36,378 nucleotides of DNA from JACRLV01 sp045863555 (GCA_045863555.1 BTUU01000029.1:1-36378), one strand, 5' to 3'; counted from the stretch's first letter, positions 24,125-34,452 are shown. The notes: a model not told the origin generated them from the letters alone. A program made the numbers and translations.

Positions 24125-24149
24125 AAAAATCGGGCGTGCCCGGGCGCCC
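24125..24149 (-). terminator. Probable terminator of the dockerin-bearing secreted protein gene
   Basis: On the minus strand a GGGCG/CGCCC stem (24145-24149 with 24132-24136, loop 8 bases) is followed by GATTTTT. It lies 24 bases after the stop of the gene at 24173 and separates it from the downstream giant protein gene. The stem is short, so strength is uncertain. Confidence 0.55.
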
Positions 24150-24172
24150 CTTGGGGAGAGGGGGGCTGGGAA

Positions 24173-25456
24173 TCACTCGCAGGTTTGCCCAAAGATCGCC
24201 AGCAGCCCGGCCAGATCGCTTAGATCAACGTCTCCGTCGCCGTCCAGATCTCCATTCTCATACGTCGCGCCCGACGCCGAGCCGTAGCTTGAGAGCATCC
24301 GCGTCAGGTCGCCCAGGCCGATCGAAAAATCAAAATCCAGGTCGCCGAGGCAGGGCAGGGCGGCGATCTGCCGGATATCGCCCATCAACGTCGCCCCGGC
24401 GTAGAAATCCGTCCGCTCGCCCGCGGAGACAAAAAGCCCGTCTCCATCGATATCACTCAGCGTGATGACCCGTTTGCCGGTATTGTCCGTCACCCGGACG
24501 CGGCCGCTGATCGTGCAATAGACGTCGATTCCGCTGAAGCCCGTCTCCGCCGTCTGCCAGACGATCCCCGCCTCGTCCGCGTCATTCGCGTCGCCGTCAT
24601 TGTTCACGTCCTGTGCCCGGATGAGCTGATCCACGCCGCCCGATGCGATCTGGAGCTTGTACAGCGCCCGCGGACGCACCCGATCCGGCTCCAGTGCGAA
24701 CCCGGCCGAAACCGCGACTCCCGACGCGTTTGTCGAGTCAAACCACGGTGTGAACTCGCCGGCATCGTCCGCGCGCCCGTTCGCGTTGAGGTCCTCGAAC
24801 CGGAAAATCCCGTGCAGCCCTGACGACGAGTTGTACAGGTACCCCACGCCCGCGGAATCAAACACGATTTCCTGCGGGCTGTACGGTCCATTGCCTGCGC
24901 CGAACGCGCCCGTCGTCACATAGTCCCTGATCTCGCCCGCGTCCTGAAAATCGCCGTCACCATTCAGGTCGACGAGCCGGTAGATGCCGTCGTTGCCCGA
25001 GGCGTTGCCCGCGTTTACGACATGGAGTCGCCCCTGCGGGTCAAACGCGACGCCCGTCGGAAACGCGAAACTGACGCCGCTCGCATTCGTTGCGTCGGCC
25101 GCGACGAGGCTGTCGCCGAGCCCCTGCGCCGAAAGGCCGTACGGATCGCCGCGCAGCACGTAGACCGCGCGGTTGAGCTGGTCGCCCATGATCGTGTAGC
25201 CATACTCGCTGCACGTATAGCACGTCACCAGTGCGGTCGGGTTCTGCGGGCCGAGCGTCCCCGCACCGTTGGCCGCGTTGAACCAGATCGCGTGCTCGGA
25301 AAGTTCCTCGATCGCGCCGCTGCCGTTGGCATCCCGGACGACCGAGATCGCGTCATTCGTCCGGTCCGCCAGCAGATAGGGCGCGGCGAGCTGCGCCAGC
25401 GCGTTTGCGGGCACGGCCGCGGCAATGAGCGCAGAGAGCGTGGGATAGCGTGGCAT
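24173..25456 (-). CDS. Secreted protein with Asp-rich calcium-type loops and C-terminal dockerin-like motifs
   Basis: This is a 427-residue exported protein. A signal peptide (LSALIAAAVPANALA) starts at ATG 25456. The body looks like a beta-propeller: FPTGVAFDPQGRLHVVNAG and SPQEIVFDSAGVGYLYN resemble NHL/SMP-30-type blades. Between blades lie calcium-type loops DLNGDGDFQDAGE, DLNANGRADDAGE, DVNNDGDANDADE and DIDGDGLFVSAGE. The last 65 residues form a dockerin-like pair, GDLDFDFSIGLGDLTRMLSS and GDLDGDGDVDLSDLAGLLA. No enzymatic residue is evident. A role in extracellular binding or scaffolding is inferred from the modules. Confidence 0.88.
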   Translation of the reverse strand: MPRYPTLSALIAAAVPANALAQLAAPYLLADRTNDAISVVRDANGSGAIEELSEHAIWFNAANGAGTLGPQNPTALVTCYTCSEYGYTIMGDQLNRAVYVLRGDPYGLSAQGLGDSLVAADATNASGVSFAFPTGVAFDPQGRLHVVNAGNASGNDGIYRLVDLNGDGDFQDAGEIRDYVTTGAFGAGNGPYSPQEIVFDSAGVGYLYNSSSGLHGIFRFEDLNANGRADDAGEFTPWFDSTNASGVAVSAGFALEPDRVRPRALYKLQIASGGVDQLIRAQDVNNDGDANDADEAGIVWQTAETGFSGIDVYCTISGRVRVTDNTGKRVITLSDIDGDGLFVSAGERTDFYAGATLMGDIRQIAALPCLGDLDFDFSIGLGDLTRMLSSYGSASGATYENGDLDGDGDVDLSDLAGLLAIFGQTCE

Positions 25457-25560
25457 GATCGTTCCCCTCAGGAAAAACCAGAGTTATTCGTACCCGAACC
25501 ACGGATCACGGAACTGTAGCCGCAGAGACGGCCCGCCGGGAAGCAAAATTGTGCCGGACA

Positions 25561-26265
25561 TCAGCCCAGACCAAGGTCGCGACGCCGGTACAGCGCCCCA
25601 CCGATCAGCAGCGCCATCACCGCCCCGACACAGACCGCGGCGGCCCCAACCGTCATCGCGAGGCTTAGATTGACACCCGGTCCCCCACCGAGGTAATCCC
25701 CCCACGCCTGAAAGAACCGCAGCGCCTCGGTGTCTCGAACCATCGGCGAGACGACATGCGTCCCCACGGTCGATCCGCCGCGGGCATATGTGCCGACGGC
25801 CATCCCCCCGTCGGCGACGTAACCGAGGGCTAACCCTCCGTTTGCGACTCCACCGGCCGCCAACCCGCCCATCGCGATCAGGATCGCCAGGGCCATTCCG
25901 CCGAATGAAAAGACACCCAGCGAGAGCCCGCCGAACGCGAACACGCCGCTTGCCATGCCGCCGAACGCAAAGATGCCGAGCGAGAGCCCGCCGAACGCCA
26001 CCCAGCCGCGCGCCACGTCGCCAAAGGCGACGATTCCGCACGCCTTTCCGATCCGCTCCTGCCCCCGCGGGCCGAACGCAATCGACACCAGCGGCAGACC
26101 AAAAATCCGCGTCGACGATTCATACCGTCGACCCAGCGGTTGGGCCTCGCCGACGCGTCGAAGCACGTCCACGATCGGCTTCCCGCACTCGGGGCAGCGG
26201 CTCGATTCGACCGCGCCGGTGAGCTGATATCCGCAGTTGCCGCAATACGGCGTTCCCGGTTCCAT
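25561..26265 (-). CDS. Zinc-ribbon protein with tandem glycine-rich decapeptide repeats
   Basis: The 234-residue protein opens with a zinc ribbon: C8 and C11 (YCGNCGYQL) and C24 and C27 (RCPECGKPI). Residues 81-170 are about nine repeats of ten residues of the type FGGLSLGIFA: FGGMASGVFA, FGGLSLGVFS and so on, becoming ANGGLALGYV and ARGGSTVGTH with a one-residue slip near 131. A hydrophobic segment (about 203-224) followed by RRRD suggests a C-terminal membrane anchor with the end in the cytoplasm. The repeats are alternately Gly and large hydrophobic residues, consistent with a beta-helix or a membrane-embedded glycine-rich stack. Start ATG 26265; divergent from dnaG. Function is unknown. 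Confidence 0.78.
   Translation of the reverse strand: MEPGTPYCGNCGYQLTGAVESSRCPECGKPIVDVLRRVGEAQPLGRRYESSTRIFGLPLVSIAFGPRGQERIGKACGIVAFGDVARGWVAFGGLSLGIFAFGGMASGVFAFGGLSLGVFSFGGMALAILIAMGGLAAGGVANGGLALGYVADGGMAVGTYARGGSTVGTHVVSPMVRDTEALRFFQAWGDYLGGGPGVNLSLAMTVGAAAVCVGAVMALLIGGALYRRRDLGLG
25756..26025 (-). repeat. Tandem 30-bp coding repeats (decapeptide array)
   Basis: About nine 30-base units are read on the minus strand; on the plus strand the phrase CCGCCGAACGC recurs at 30-base steps. Adjacent units are close but not identical, and the last ones are diverged. Confidence 0.8.
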
Positions 26266-26373
26266 ACTGCCCAGGTCCTATCGAATTTGCGCGATTGCGG
26301 CGCCCATGATATCGCCGCTACCCTGCGAATCGCGCGGCGTTCGAGTTTCCCACGTGGTGAAACGAGATTTTCT

Positions 26374-26402
26374 TTGCCCCCGGCGCTTTTGCGCGCTATA
26401 GT
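26374..26402 (+). promoter_or_regulatory. Sigma-70-type promoter for dnaG
   Basis: TTGCCC (26374-26379) is followed after exactly 17 bases by TATAGT (26397-26402), matching 4 of 6 and 5 of 6 consensus positions. Predicted transcription start is near 26409, giving an 87-base leader to the dnaG ATG. This is the best promoter-like element in the window. Confidence 0.65.
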
Positions 26403-26412
26403 TTGGTTCTAC

Positions 26413-26496
26413 ATGCTCGAAAACGCATTCGAAGACTGGTATGCGGTTTCGACAGGGCGCGAGCCGGATTTTCTCACCTCGATGATCAAAGGCTGA
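26413..26496 (+). CDS. Possible 27-residue leader ORF overlapping dnaG
   Basis: An ATG at 26413, only about four bases after the predicted transcription start, opens a 27-codon frame (MLENAFEDWYAVSTGREPDF then LTSMIKG) whose TGA overlaps the dnaG ATG (TGATG, 26494-26498). If translated it would be nearly leaderless and would couple to dnaG by stop-start overlap. The ribosome site directly before dnaG is poor (AAAGG only 3 bases from the ATG), which makes coupling plausible. There is no other support. Confidence 0.3.
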   Translation: MLENAFEDWYAVSTGREPDFLTSMIKG

Positions 26497-28319
26497 TGCA
26501 AGGATCGCTCAAGGAAACGGTGCTCGAGGCGACCGATCTGGTCGAACTCATCGGCGAGCGCGTGGGCCTCACCCGCAAGGGCAAGGACTTCGTCGGCCTG
26601 TGCCCGTTTCACGCCGACAAGAAGCCCTCCATGTACGTCAGCCCCTCGAAGCAGATTTTCAAGTGCTTCGCCTGTGGTGCCGGGGGGGATGCGATCCACT
26701 TCGTCATGAAGTCCCAGCGCCTCGAATTCCGCGACGCCCTGGCCACTCTCGCCAAACGTGCCGGAATCGAACTGAAGCCCCAGTCGGAAGGAGACCGCAA
26801 GTCCGCCAGCCGTCGCGACGAGCTGCGAAAGGTCATGCACTGGGCGCGAACGTACTTCCGGCGCAACCTGCTGGAGACCCCGGCCGGGCGCCCGGCGCTC
26901 GAGTACGCCCATCGACGCGGATTCACTGACGCGACGATCGAGAAATTCGGTCTCGGCCTCGCTCCCGAGGGCTGGAACAACCTTCACGAGGCCGCGACTC
27001 GGGCCGGGATCGGTTGGGACCTCCTCGAAGACGCCGGTCTCGTTGTCGTAAATAACGAAAAACAAACACGTTACGACCGTTTTCGCCATCGGCTGATGTT
27101 CCCCATCACCGACGGGCAGGGCCGCGTCATCGCATTCGGCGGCCGCACGCTGGGGGACGACCCTGCGAAATACCTGAACTCTCCCGAAACGCCGCTCTTC
27201 AGCAAGTCGCGCGTCCTCTATGGCCTCGACCAGGCTCGTTCGGCCCTCGAATCGACGCGGGCAGCCATCGTCGTCGAGGGCTATGTCGACGTGACGATGC
27301 TTCACCAGGCAGGGTTTGATAATACGGTCGCCCCGCTCGGTACCGCTCTCACGGACAGCCAGGTGAAGCTCCTCGTCCCGACGGTGGACACCATCTTCAT
27401 GTGCTTCGACGGTGACGCGGCCGGAATGAAGGCGGCGGACCGCGGGGTCGAGGTGGCGATCCAGCATGAAGTCGACGTCCGGGTGGTGATCATGCCCGAG
27501 GGGATCGACCCCGCCGACTGCATTACCGGAAGCGGCCCAGATGCACTTAAGTCCTTGTTGCAATCAGCGATAGACGCGCTAGAATTCAAGTGGCGGAGCG
27601 CCCTGAAAGCGCTCGGCAGTGGTGGTCCGCGCGCCCGCCGCGAGGCACTGGAGGCGTTTCTCCAGTTCATCGCCCGAGCCGCGGCCGGCAGGAGTCTGGA
27701 TGACGCGCAGTTTGGTCTCGTGATCGGCCGTCTGGCCGACACGGTGAAGCTGCCTTCACGAAATGTCTACGAGCTGTTAGCGAAAGCCAAATCAGCGACC
27801 AGGCGCGAGGCGAGCGTTCAGACGCCGGACACGTCGAACGAATCGTCGGCATACGCCGCCTCGATCCATGGCCTGCCCGGTGGCCTTATTGCCGCCGCGG
27901 AAGAGTTGGCCGGTTTTGCATTGACGGCCGGAGTTCTCTCCGACCGCCTGGATGAGGGATTGACGCTCGCCGGCGGACATTGTCCGTGGTGGCGTTCGCT
28001 GCATTCTGTGGTGCAGCGGGTCTCCGAGACGCGGGATCAATTCGCGCTCGAGGACGTGTTTGCGGAGCTGGAGGAAGCGCCGCTGTGCGAGCTCGCCGAG
28101 CGCGGGCTCAGCCGGGTTCGCGGCCGCGAGAAAGACGCGAGCGCGATGGAAGCCGCCCGGCAGCGGCTGGTGTCCGAATTGGAACTTCTGCGAATCGAGA
28201 ACCTGCGGGGTCGATTGCAGCAATCGGACACGAATGAGGCTGAGCGCGATCGGGCGTTCCGATCGTTGCTCGACCTGGCGGGTCGACAGCACAACGTGCT
28301 GGGGACCGGTCAGCGATAG
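26496..28319 (+). CDS. dnaG: DNA primase
   Basis: DnaG synthesises RNA primers at the replication fork. The 607-residue protein has the CHC2 zinc motif at the N-terminus (C36 and H39 in LCPFHADKKPS, C57 and C60 in FKCFACGAGGDAIHF), then the RNA-polymerase core with RLMFPITDGQGRVIAFGGR, and the TOPRIM domain with E261 in VVEGYVDVTMLHQAG and D305/D307 in MCFDGDAAGMKAADRG. The C-terminal helical, helicase-binding region is present but poorly conserved. ATG 26496 begins directly at the conserved N-terminus; the longer open frame from 26403 is not homologous. It has its own promoter and is followed by rpoD after 137 bases, the classic dnaG-rpoD order of the macromolecular synthesis operon. Confidence 0.96.
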   Translation: MQGSLKETVLEATDLVELIGERVGLTRKGKDFVGLCPFHADKKPSMYVSPSKQIFKCFACGAGGDAIHFVMKSQRLEFRDALATLAKRAGIELKPQSEGDRKSASRRDELRKVMHWARTYFRRNLLETPAGRPALEYAHRRGFTDATIEKFGLGLAPEGWNNLHEAATRAGIGWDLLEDAGLVVVNNEKQTRYDRFRHRLMFPITDGQGRVIAFGGRTLGDDPAKYLNSPETPLFSKSRVLYGLDQARSALESTRAAIVVEGYVDVTMLHQAGFDNTVAPLGTALTDSQVKLLVPTVDTIFMCFDGDAAGMKAADRGVEVAIQHEVDVRVVIMPEGIDPADCITGSGPDALKSLLQSAIDALEFKWRSALKALGSGGPRARREALEAFLQFIARAAAGRSLDDAQFGLVIGRLADTVKLPSRNVYELLAKAKSATRREASVQTPDTSNESSAYAASIHGLPGGLIAAAEELAGFALTAGVLSDRLDEGLTLAGGHCPWWRSLHSVVQRVSETRDQFALEDVFAELEEAPLCELAERGLSRVRGREKDASAMEAARQRLVSELELLRIENLRGRLQQSDTNEAERDRAFRSLLDLAGRQHNVLGTGQR

Positions 28320-28456
28320 CGGCTGGCGCGCGGTTTGCCCGCGTGACAGCCTGTTTCCGCCGCGCACGATGGATCCGCGCGGCGCGCGCGATCTGTCTGG
28401 CACGGATCGCGCAGAAGAAGTTGCTGCCGAATTCCCTGATGAGGGAGTGAATTTAC

Positions 28457-30148
<1,692 letters not shown>

Positions 30149-30167
30149 GGGGTGACAAGTTCCCACG

Positions 30168-30371
30168 GTGGAGAGCCTTCTCAGCCAGGCAAAGGGACTG
30201 TCTGAACCCGACCAGGAGCGTTTGCTTCGCGAGCTTCGCCGGTGGCGCTTCGATCAGGTGTTGAACAGGATCGATCAGGCGCCGGAACAGCCGATGTCTG
30301 TGACGGACGAGGAGCTGGATGCGCTCGCCCATGGAGCGCGGCGCGAGGTACTGCGTGCGCGCGGTCTTTGA
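30168..30371 (+). CDS. Antitoxin-like small protein
   Basis: This is a 67-residue, highly charged helical protein (MESLLSQAKGLSEPDQERLL at the N-terminus; MSVTDEELDALAHGARREVL near the end), starting at GTG 30168, 19 bases after rpoD. Its 3' end overlaps the start of a PIN-domain toxin remnant by 17 bases, the usual antitoxin-first arrangement. The C-terminal helix is of the type that lies in the toxin groove. I recognise no named family. With its toxin broken, it is either a decaying relic or an antitoxin retained against toxins elsewhere. Confidence 0.6.
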   Translation: MESLLSQAKGLSEPDQERLLRELRRWRFDQVLNRIDQAPEQPMSVTDEELDALAHGARREVLRARGL

Positions 30372-30766
30372 TGTCGCTGTGCTGATTCGTGCGACTTTCG
30401 GCAGTCATCTGGTTGTCCGGCTCTTGCGGCAGGCGAATAGCGGCGCGTTCGAATTGGTTTGGGTGAGCCGCTCATTCATGAACTGATCGAGACCTCTCAA
30501 AAAAGTCGACTTGCAAATCGAGTCAAACGGGCGGTTCTCGACGAGATTGTCGCGTTCCTGAAAGAAGAGTCCGTCCTTTTCCCCATCGCCCTCCGTTCCC
30601 GGAGTGCCGTGACCCGGACGACGGGTATCTGCTCGCGATCGCCCGCGATGGCGACGCGGATTTCCTTGTGACGAATGATCAGGATTTGCTCTGTATGTTG
30701 TATATTGGGAAGTGCCAAATCGTGACGCCGGAGGAGTTCGCTCGGCGCTTGTCGGCGGCTGAATAA
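30355..30766 (+). pseudogene. PIN-domain toxin broken by two frameshifts
   Basis: Three consecutive reading frames together encode one PIN-type RNase toxin. Frame 1 from GTG 30355 gives MRAVFDVAVLIRATFGSHLV and stops at 30486. Frame 2 from about 30459 gives GEPLIHELIETSQKSRLANR and onward to SVLFP. Frame 3 from 30602 gives ECRDPDDGYLLAIARDGDAD and ends FARRLSAAE with TAA at 30764-30766. The late-motif acidic residues (CRDPDDGYLL, then ADFLVTNDQDLL) fit COG1569-like PIN toxins. Both shifts are in the same direction, near 30453-30465 and 30578-30602. The conserved Asn of the usual LDTNVL start is absent (FDVAVL). Sequencing error at two spots is the alternative. Confidence 0.8.
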
Positions 30767-30859
30767 AGGGCGGATTCGAGCGGCAGACGATCGGCTCCGT
30801 ATCTGTAAGTGTGTGTACCCATCGACGCAGGGATCGCGTTCAGTCTTGGGAGGCGGGAA

Positions 30860-33382
30860 GTGAAGTCACTTCGATCCAGGCAGCTTGGCTCGGCGATCGG
30901 GTTTGCGCTCTTTGTCGGATTTGCAGGAACAGTGTGCGGGCAGCCCTGCTCGGAGATGGTGAGCCCCGCGTTCGGTCCCGCGGATTTCGCTGGTGATGCG
31001 TTCGCATTCGCGCAACTTGACGAGGACGGAAATGGCGGAAACCCACCAGTCCTGATTGCAGGCGGCGCATTCCTGCGCGCCGGCGGTGAGCCGGCGCGGC
31101 GACTCGCGCGTTGGGACGGGAACGCCTGGTCGGAATTCGGCGGCGGCGCAAACGGAGCGGTGAATACGCTGTTCATCTGGGATTCGGACGGCACCGGACC
31201 GCTGCCTTCGCAGCTTCACGCCGGCGGCGATTTTTCCGAGATCGGGGGACAGCCGATCTCCGGCATCGCCCGGTGGGATGGCACGCAGTGGCAGCCATTG
31301 GGGACGGGTATTCCCGGTGGTGGTGTGCTCGCGATGGAGGCGTTCGTCGAGACGATCGGCGGAGTATCGAGGCTGCGCCTGTTTGTGGGCGGGTATTTTG
31401 GTTCTGCGGGCGGGGTTTCGGGCACGGGAAGCATCGCTCGCTGGGACGGCAATATCTGGAGCGCTGTCGGCACTCCGGGGAGCGTGCAATCCGCCGAAAA
31501 GCTCGTCGTGTTCAATCCGGGAGGGGTTACCGGACAGACTCGACTACACGCGCTGCATTCCAACAACGCGATCAGTGCGTGGAACGGAAGTTCATGGTCC
31601 ACTGTCTTTGGAGGAGGCGGGCCCTCGTCGATCGATGACCTGGTTATTCATGACGCGGATGGGTCTGGTCCGCTGAACCCCCGTCTTGTGGCTTCAGGTA
31701 GCGTCCTCATTCCCGGCCAGGGATCGGTCCGGAATCAGGCCATCGAATGGAATGGGCAGACTTGGAGCTCCCTCGGGGCTACGCAGATCGGCTCGATCTA
31801 CCGGATCGCATCCTTCGATCCGGACGGGATCGGCCCGGCCACGCCGATGCTCATCGCCTGCGGAAACGTCGCTTTGGAAACAGGCGAGATTGTCCCCCTG
31901 GCCGGTCGGAGTGGGACTACCTGGACGCAATTCGCGGACGTCGACGATGCGGTTTCCGGGTTTGGCGTCTATGACCCGGACGGGAGCGGGCCGGTTCGCG
32001 GAAAACTCCTCGTGAACGGGTACTTCGCTCACGTCAACGACGTGAGCATGCCGCGACTCGCCGCATGGGATGGTCAGGAGTGGACGGCGATCGGCGGGCC
32101 GAACCCTGGTAACGGCTTGTCACGATGGGCCCAGAGTATTGTCGCGTTTGATGCCGACGGCGATGGGCCCGCTCAGCCGGCGCCGTACGTGGGAGGTCCC
32201 TTCGCGATCGTCGGCAACCAGTCGTCGCTGGTGTACCGGCTGCAGGGAGATCAGTGGACGGAGGCGGCGCCAGCCCCCGGCGCGTTCCGCGCTCAAGCGA
32301 TGCATGACCCGGACGGGAATGGCCCCTCCGCACCCGGACTTTTTGTTCAAGGGCGCGTTTCCGATGAGGAAGTGCTTCAATACCTCGACGCGGACGGCTG
32401 GCATTCGCTTCCCTGGCCATATTCTTCTGGTTCGGCACGGGGCGTCTCATACGACGAATTCAACGATGATGAAATCCCACCGCTATTGATCTTCGGTGGG
32501 TACCTCTTTGTCGAGCCCAACTCCCCTGGGCTCGCCGCCTGGGATGGGAATACGTGGTTCCGGTTCGGTGGACAAGTGAACAGTTCGATCTTGGCCATGA
32601 CTATTTTCGAGCCGCCCGATACATCGTCGCCTGCGCAACTCATCATCGGCGGCTTCTTGTCGAGTGCTGGCGGAACATCGGTACGAAACGTCGCGATGTG
32701 GAATGGCGCGGCGTGGCAGGCGATGGGCGCGGGAGTTAATTTCCCCGCGCGGGCGCTTTGCACATTCGACCGGGATGGCGATGGACCCCTTCCGAATGAG
32801 GTCATCGTCGGCGGTCAATTCACAATGGCGGGTGGGCAACCGGCGAGCGGGATCGCGCGCTGGGACGGCGCTGCATGGCATCCCATCGGCTCGGGAGTGC
32901 AAGGAACTGTTTGGGCGCTGACTACGTGGGACATTGACGGTGCGGGCGGCGATCCTCCGGTTCTCGTCGCGGGCGGCTCCTTTTACCAAGTTGACGGCAT
33001 TGCGGCATCCAACATCGCGTATTGGGATGGAATATCCTGGTCACCGCTCGGGCAGGGAGCGGACGCCCGGGTGTGGGAGCTGGCCGTCGGAAATGAGCAT
33101 GGCCCCCTCGGACCACAAACGCTCTATGCTTCCGGCGATTTCGTAACGATGGACGGCGTGCCTTCAGAGCGCTTCGCACGAATCGTCTGCCCGGCGCCGG
33201 TGTGTACCGGCGATGTGAACGGCGACCGTGTGGTCGACCTCGCCGACCTGGCGATCCTGCTCGGCAACTTCGGCACGCTGAGCGGAGGAACGCTTGAGGG
33301 CGGCGACGTGAATAGCGACGGTGCCGTCGACATTCAGGACTTGGCCCTGCTGCTGGCGGCTTTTGGAACAACGTGCGGGTAG
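30860..33382 (+). CDS. Secreted propeller-like repeat protein with C-terminal dockerin-like motifs
   Basis: This is an 840-residue exported protein. GTG 30860 is preceded by GGGAGG at 30848-30853 and starts a signal peptide (LGSAIGFALFVGFAGTVCG). The body alternates two motifs: ARWDGxxWxxLGxG (for example IARWDGTQWQPLGTGIPGG, WNGAAWQAMGAG and ARWDGAAWHPIGSGVQG) and a calcium-type loop DxDGxGP followed by a hydrophobic strand and a GG turn (WDSDGTGPLP, HDADGSGPLN, FDPDGIGPAT, YDPDGSGPVR, FDADGDGPAQ, HDPDGNGPSA, FDRDGDGPLP). That makes about nine or ten blades of roughly 75-80 residues. The end GDVNGDRVVDLADLAILLGN and GDVNSDGAVDIQDLALLLAA are dockerin-like. No enzymatic motif is evident. Confidence 0.88.
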   Translation: MKSLRSRQLGSAIGFALFVGFAGTVCGQPCSEMVSPAFGPADFAGDAFAFAQLDEDGNGGNPPVLIAGGAFLRAGGEPARRLARWDGNAWSEFGGGANGAVNTLFIWDSDGTGPLPSQLHAGGDFSEIGGQPISGIARWDGTQWQPLGTGIPGGGVLAMEAFVETIGGVSRLRLFVGGYFGSAGGVSGTGSIARWDGNIWSAVGTPGSVQSAEKLVVFNPGGVTGQTRLHALHSNNAISAWNGSSWSTVFGGGGPSSIDDLVIHDADGSGPLNPRLVASGSVLIPGQGSVRNQAIEWNGQTWSSLGATQIGSIYRIASFDPDGIGPATPMLIACGNVALETGEIVPLAGRSGTTWTQFADVDDAVSGFGVYDPDGSGPVRGKLLVNGYFAHVNDVSMPRLAAWDGQEWTAIGGPNPGNGLSRWAQSIVAFDADGDGPAQPAPYVGGPFAIVGNQSSLVYRLQGDQWTEAAPAPGAFRAQAMHDPDGNGPSAPGLFVQGRVSDEEVLQYLDADGWHSLPWPYSSGSARGVSYDEFNDDEIPPLLIFGGYLFVEPNSPGLAAWDGNTWFRFGGQVNSSILAMTIFEPPDTSSPAQLIIGGFLSSAGGTSVRNVAMWNGAAWQAMGAGVNFPARALCTFDRDGDGPLPNEVIVGGQFTMAGGQPASGIARWDGAAWHPIGSGVQGTVWALTTWDIDGAGGDPPVLVAGGSFYQVDGIAASNIAYWDGISWSPLGQGADARVWELAVGNEHGPLGPQTLYASGDFVTMDGVPSERFARIVCPAPVCTGDVNGDRVVDLADLAILLGNFGTLSGGTLEGGDVNSDGAVDIQDLALLLAAFGTTCG

Positions 33383-33489
33383 TGAATTCGGGGAAGAGTC
33401 ACCCAACCTCAAAGGCGCGGTCCGACTATTGAGCCCTGTCCCGGTCGGCCTATCCAAGCCGGTTTGCTTCGGCGTGCACTCAGGGACCG

Positions 33490-33840
33490 TTACGCCTTCA
33501 CCCCCTCAAAATGCTCCAGCGCCGCCGCGACCACCGGCGTGTACGTATACACTGGGCCGCCGCCCATCATCACTGCTACGCCCGCCGCTTCCATGATCTG
33601 TTCCGGGCTCGCGCCCGCCTTCAGGCACTTCTCCACGTGGGCGTAGATGCACGGCTCACAGCGCGACGTGACGCCGATGCCCAGTGCGATCAGCTCCTTC
33701 TCACGCACGCGCAGCGCGCCATCCTTCATCAGCGCCTGAAAGAAGCCGCCGAACGCGCGGCCGATCTCCGGCGCCCGGGCCTTCGTCGCGTTCATCGTCG
33801 CCGGCCATTGCTCGTAGAAATGCGATGCATCGTGCAGCAT
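33490..33840 (-). CDS. AhpD-like / carboxymuconolactone decarboxylase-family protein
   Basis: This is a 116-residue all-helical protein of the AhpD/CMD family. The redox motif is complete: C61 and C64 in SRCEPCIYAHVEKCLKAG, with His68 in the CxxCxxxH pattern of alkylhydroperoxidases. LRVREKELIALGIGV is the usual preceding helix. It probably reduces peroxides or disulfides in the cytoplasm. ATG 33840 lies 42 bases after the stop of the rhodanese-membrane gene, so the two form a small thiol/sulfur operon. Confidence 0.9.
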   Translation of the reverse strand: MLHDASHFYEQWPATMNATKARAPEIGRAFGGFFQALMKDGALRVREKELIALGIGVTSRCEPCIYAHVEKCLKAGASPEQIMEAAGVAVMMGGGPVYTYTPVVAAALEHFEGVKA

Positions 33841-33882
33841 GTGATGCTCCTCATCATTCGCGCAGGCTCCCCCAGCCCGCGT

Positions 33883-34452
33883 CTATCCCTTGCAGACACC
33901 GCTATCACAGCACGAACCGTTCCACGGCGCCTTGGCGATCAGGCTCGCCATCGGACAGGCTCCTGTCAGACCCGCCATGATCAGCCCGCCGCCGACGAAG
34001 ACCGTCAGTCCGAGAAACCACGGCGAGACGAATGCCCCCAGCAGCGCCGTGATCACGACCATCAGCCCGATCGTGAGCTGCGTCTGCTGCATCACCGGCA
34101 TCCGCGCCGTCCGATCGACGGCGACGGGCAACCCCGCCGCCTTCCACGCCTCGATTCCCCCGCGAAGGTGCGCGGCCGTCGCATGGCCCGCGTCGAGGAG
34201 TCTCCGGGCGGCCTCCAGCGACCGCCGGCCGGTGCGACAGTACAGAATCGTGCTCACGCCCGGGCCGGCGGCGACGTCGTCCGGTTTGAATGCCGAGCAG
34301 GGCAGCAGCGTCGACCCGACGATCCGTTCCCGGCGATGCTCGTCCGCCTCGCGAACGTCCAGCAGCCGAGCCGTGCCTTCGTCCAGCATCCGCTGAACGT
34401 CTTCCGGTCGATATTCGATCACCCTCGTGGCAGTAGTCGCAGTCGTCGCCAT
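33883..34452 (-). CDS. Rhodanese fused to a DUF2892-type membrane domain
   Basis: This is a 189-residue fusion similar in layout to YgaP. Residues 10-110 are a rhodanese domain with the persulfide Cys72 in LYCRTGRRSLEAARRL. Residues 125-165 are two membrane helices (QLTIGLMVVITALLGAFV, WFLGLTVFVGGGLIMAGL) followed by TGACPMASLIAKAPW and a Cys-rich end (SCCDSGVCKG, three cysteines). The catalytic loop sits at the membrane. ATG 34452 has AAGGAGA upstream. It probably handles sulfane sulfur (thiosulfate or persulfide) together with the downstream AhpD-like protein. Confidence 0.92.
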   Translation of the reverse strand: MATTATTATRVIEYRPEDVQRMLDEGTARLLDVREADEHRRERIVGSTLLPCSAFKPDDVAAGPGVSTILYCRTGRRSLEAARRLLDAGHATAAHLRGGIEAWKAAGLPVAVDRTARMPVMQQTQLTIGLMVVITALLGAFVSPWFLGLTVFVGGGLIMAGLTGACPMASLIAKAPWNGSCCDSGVCKG

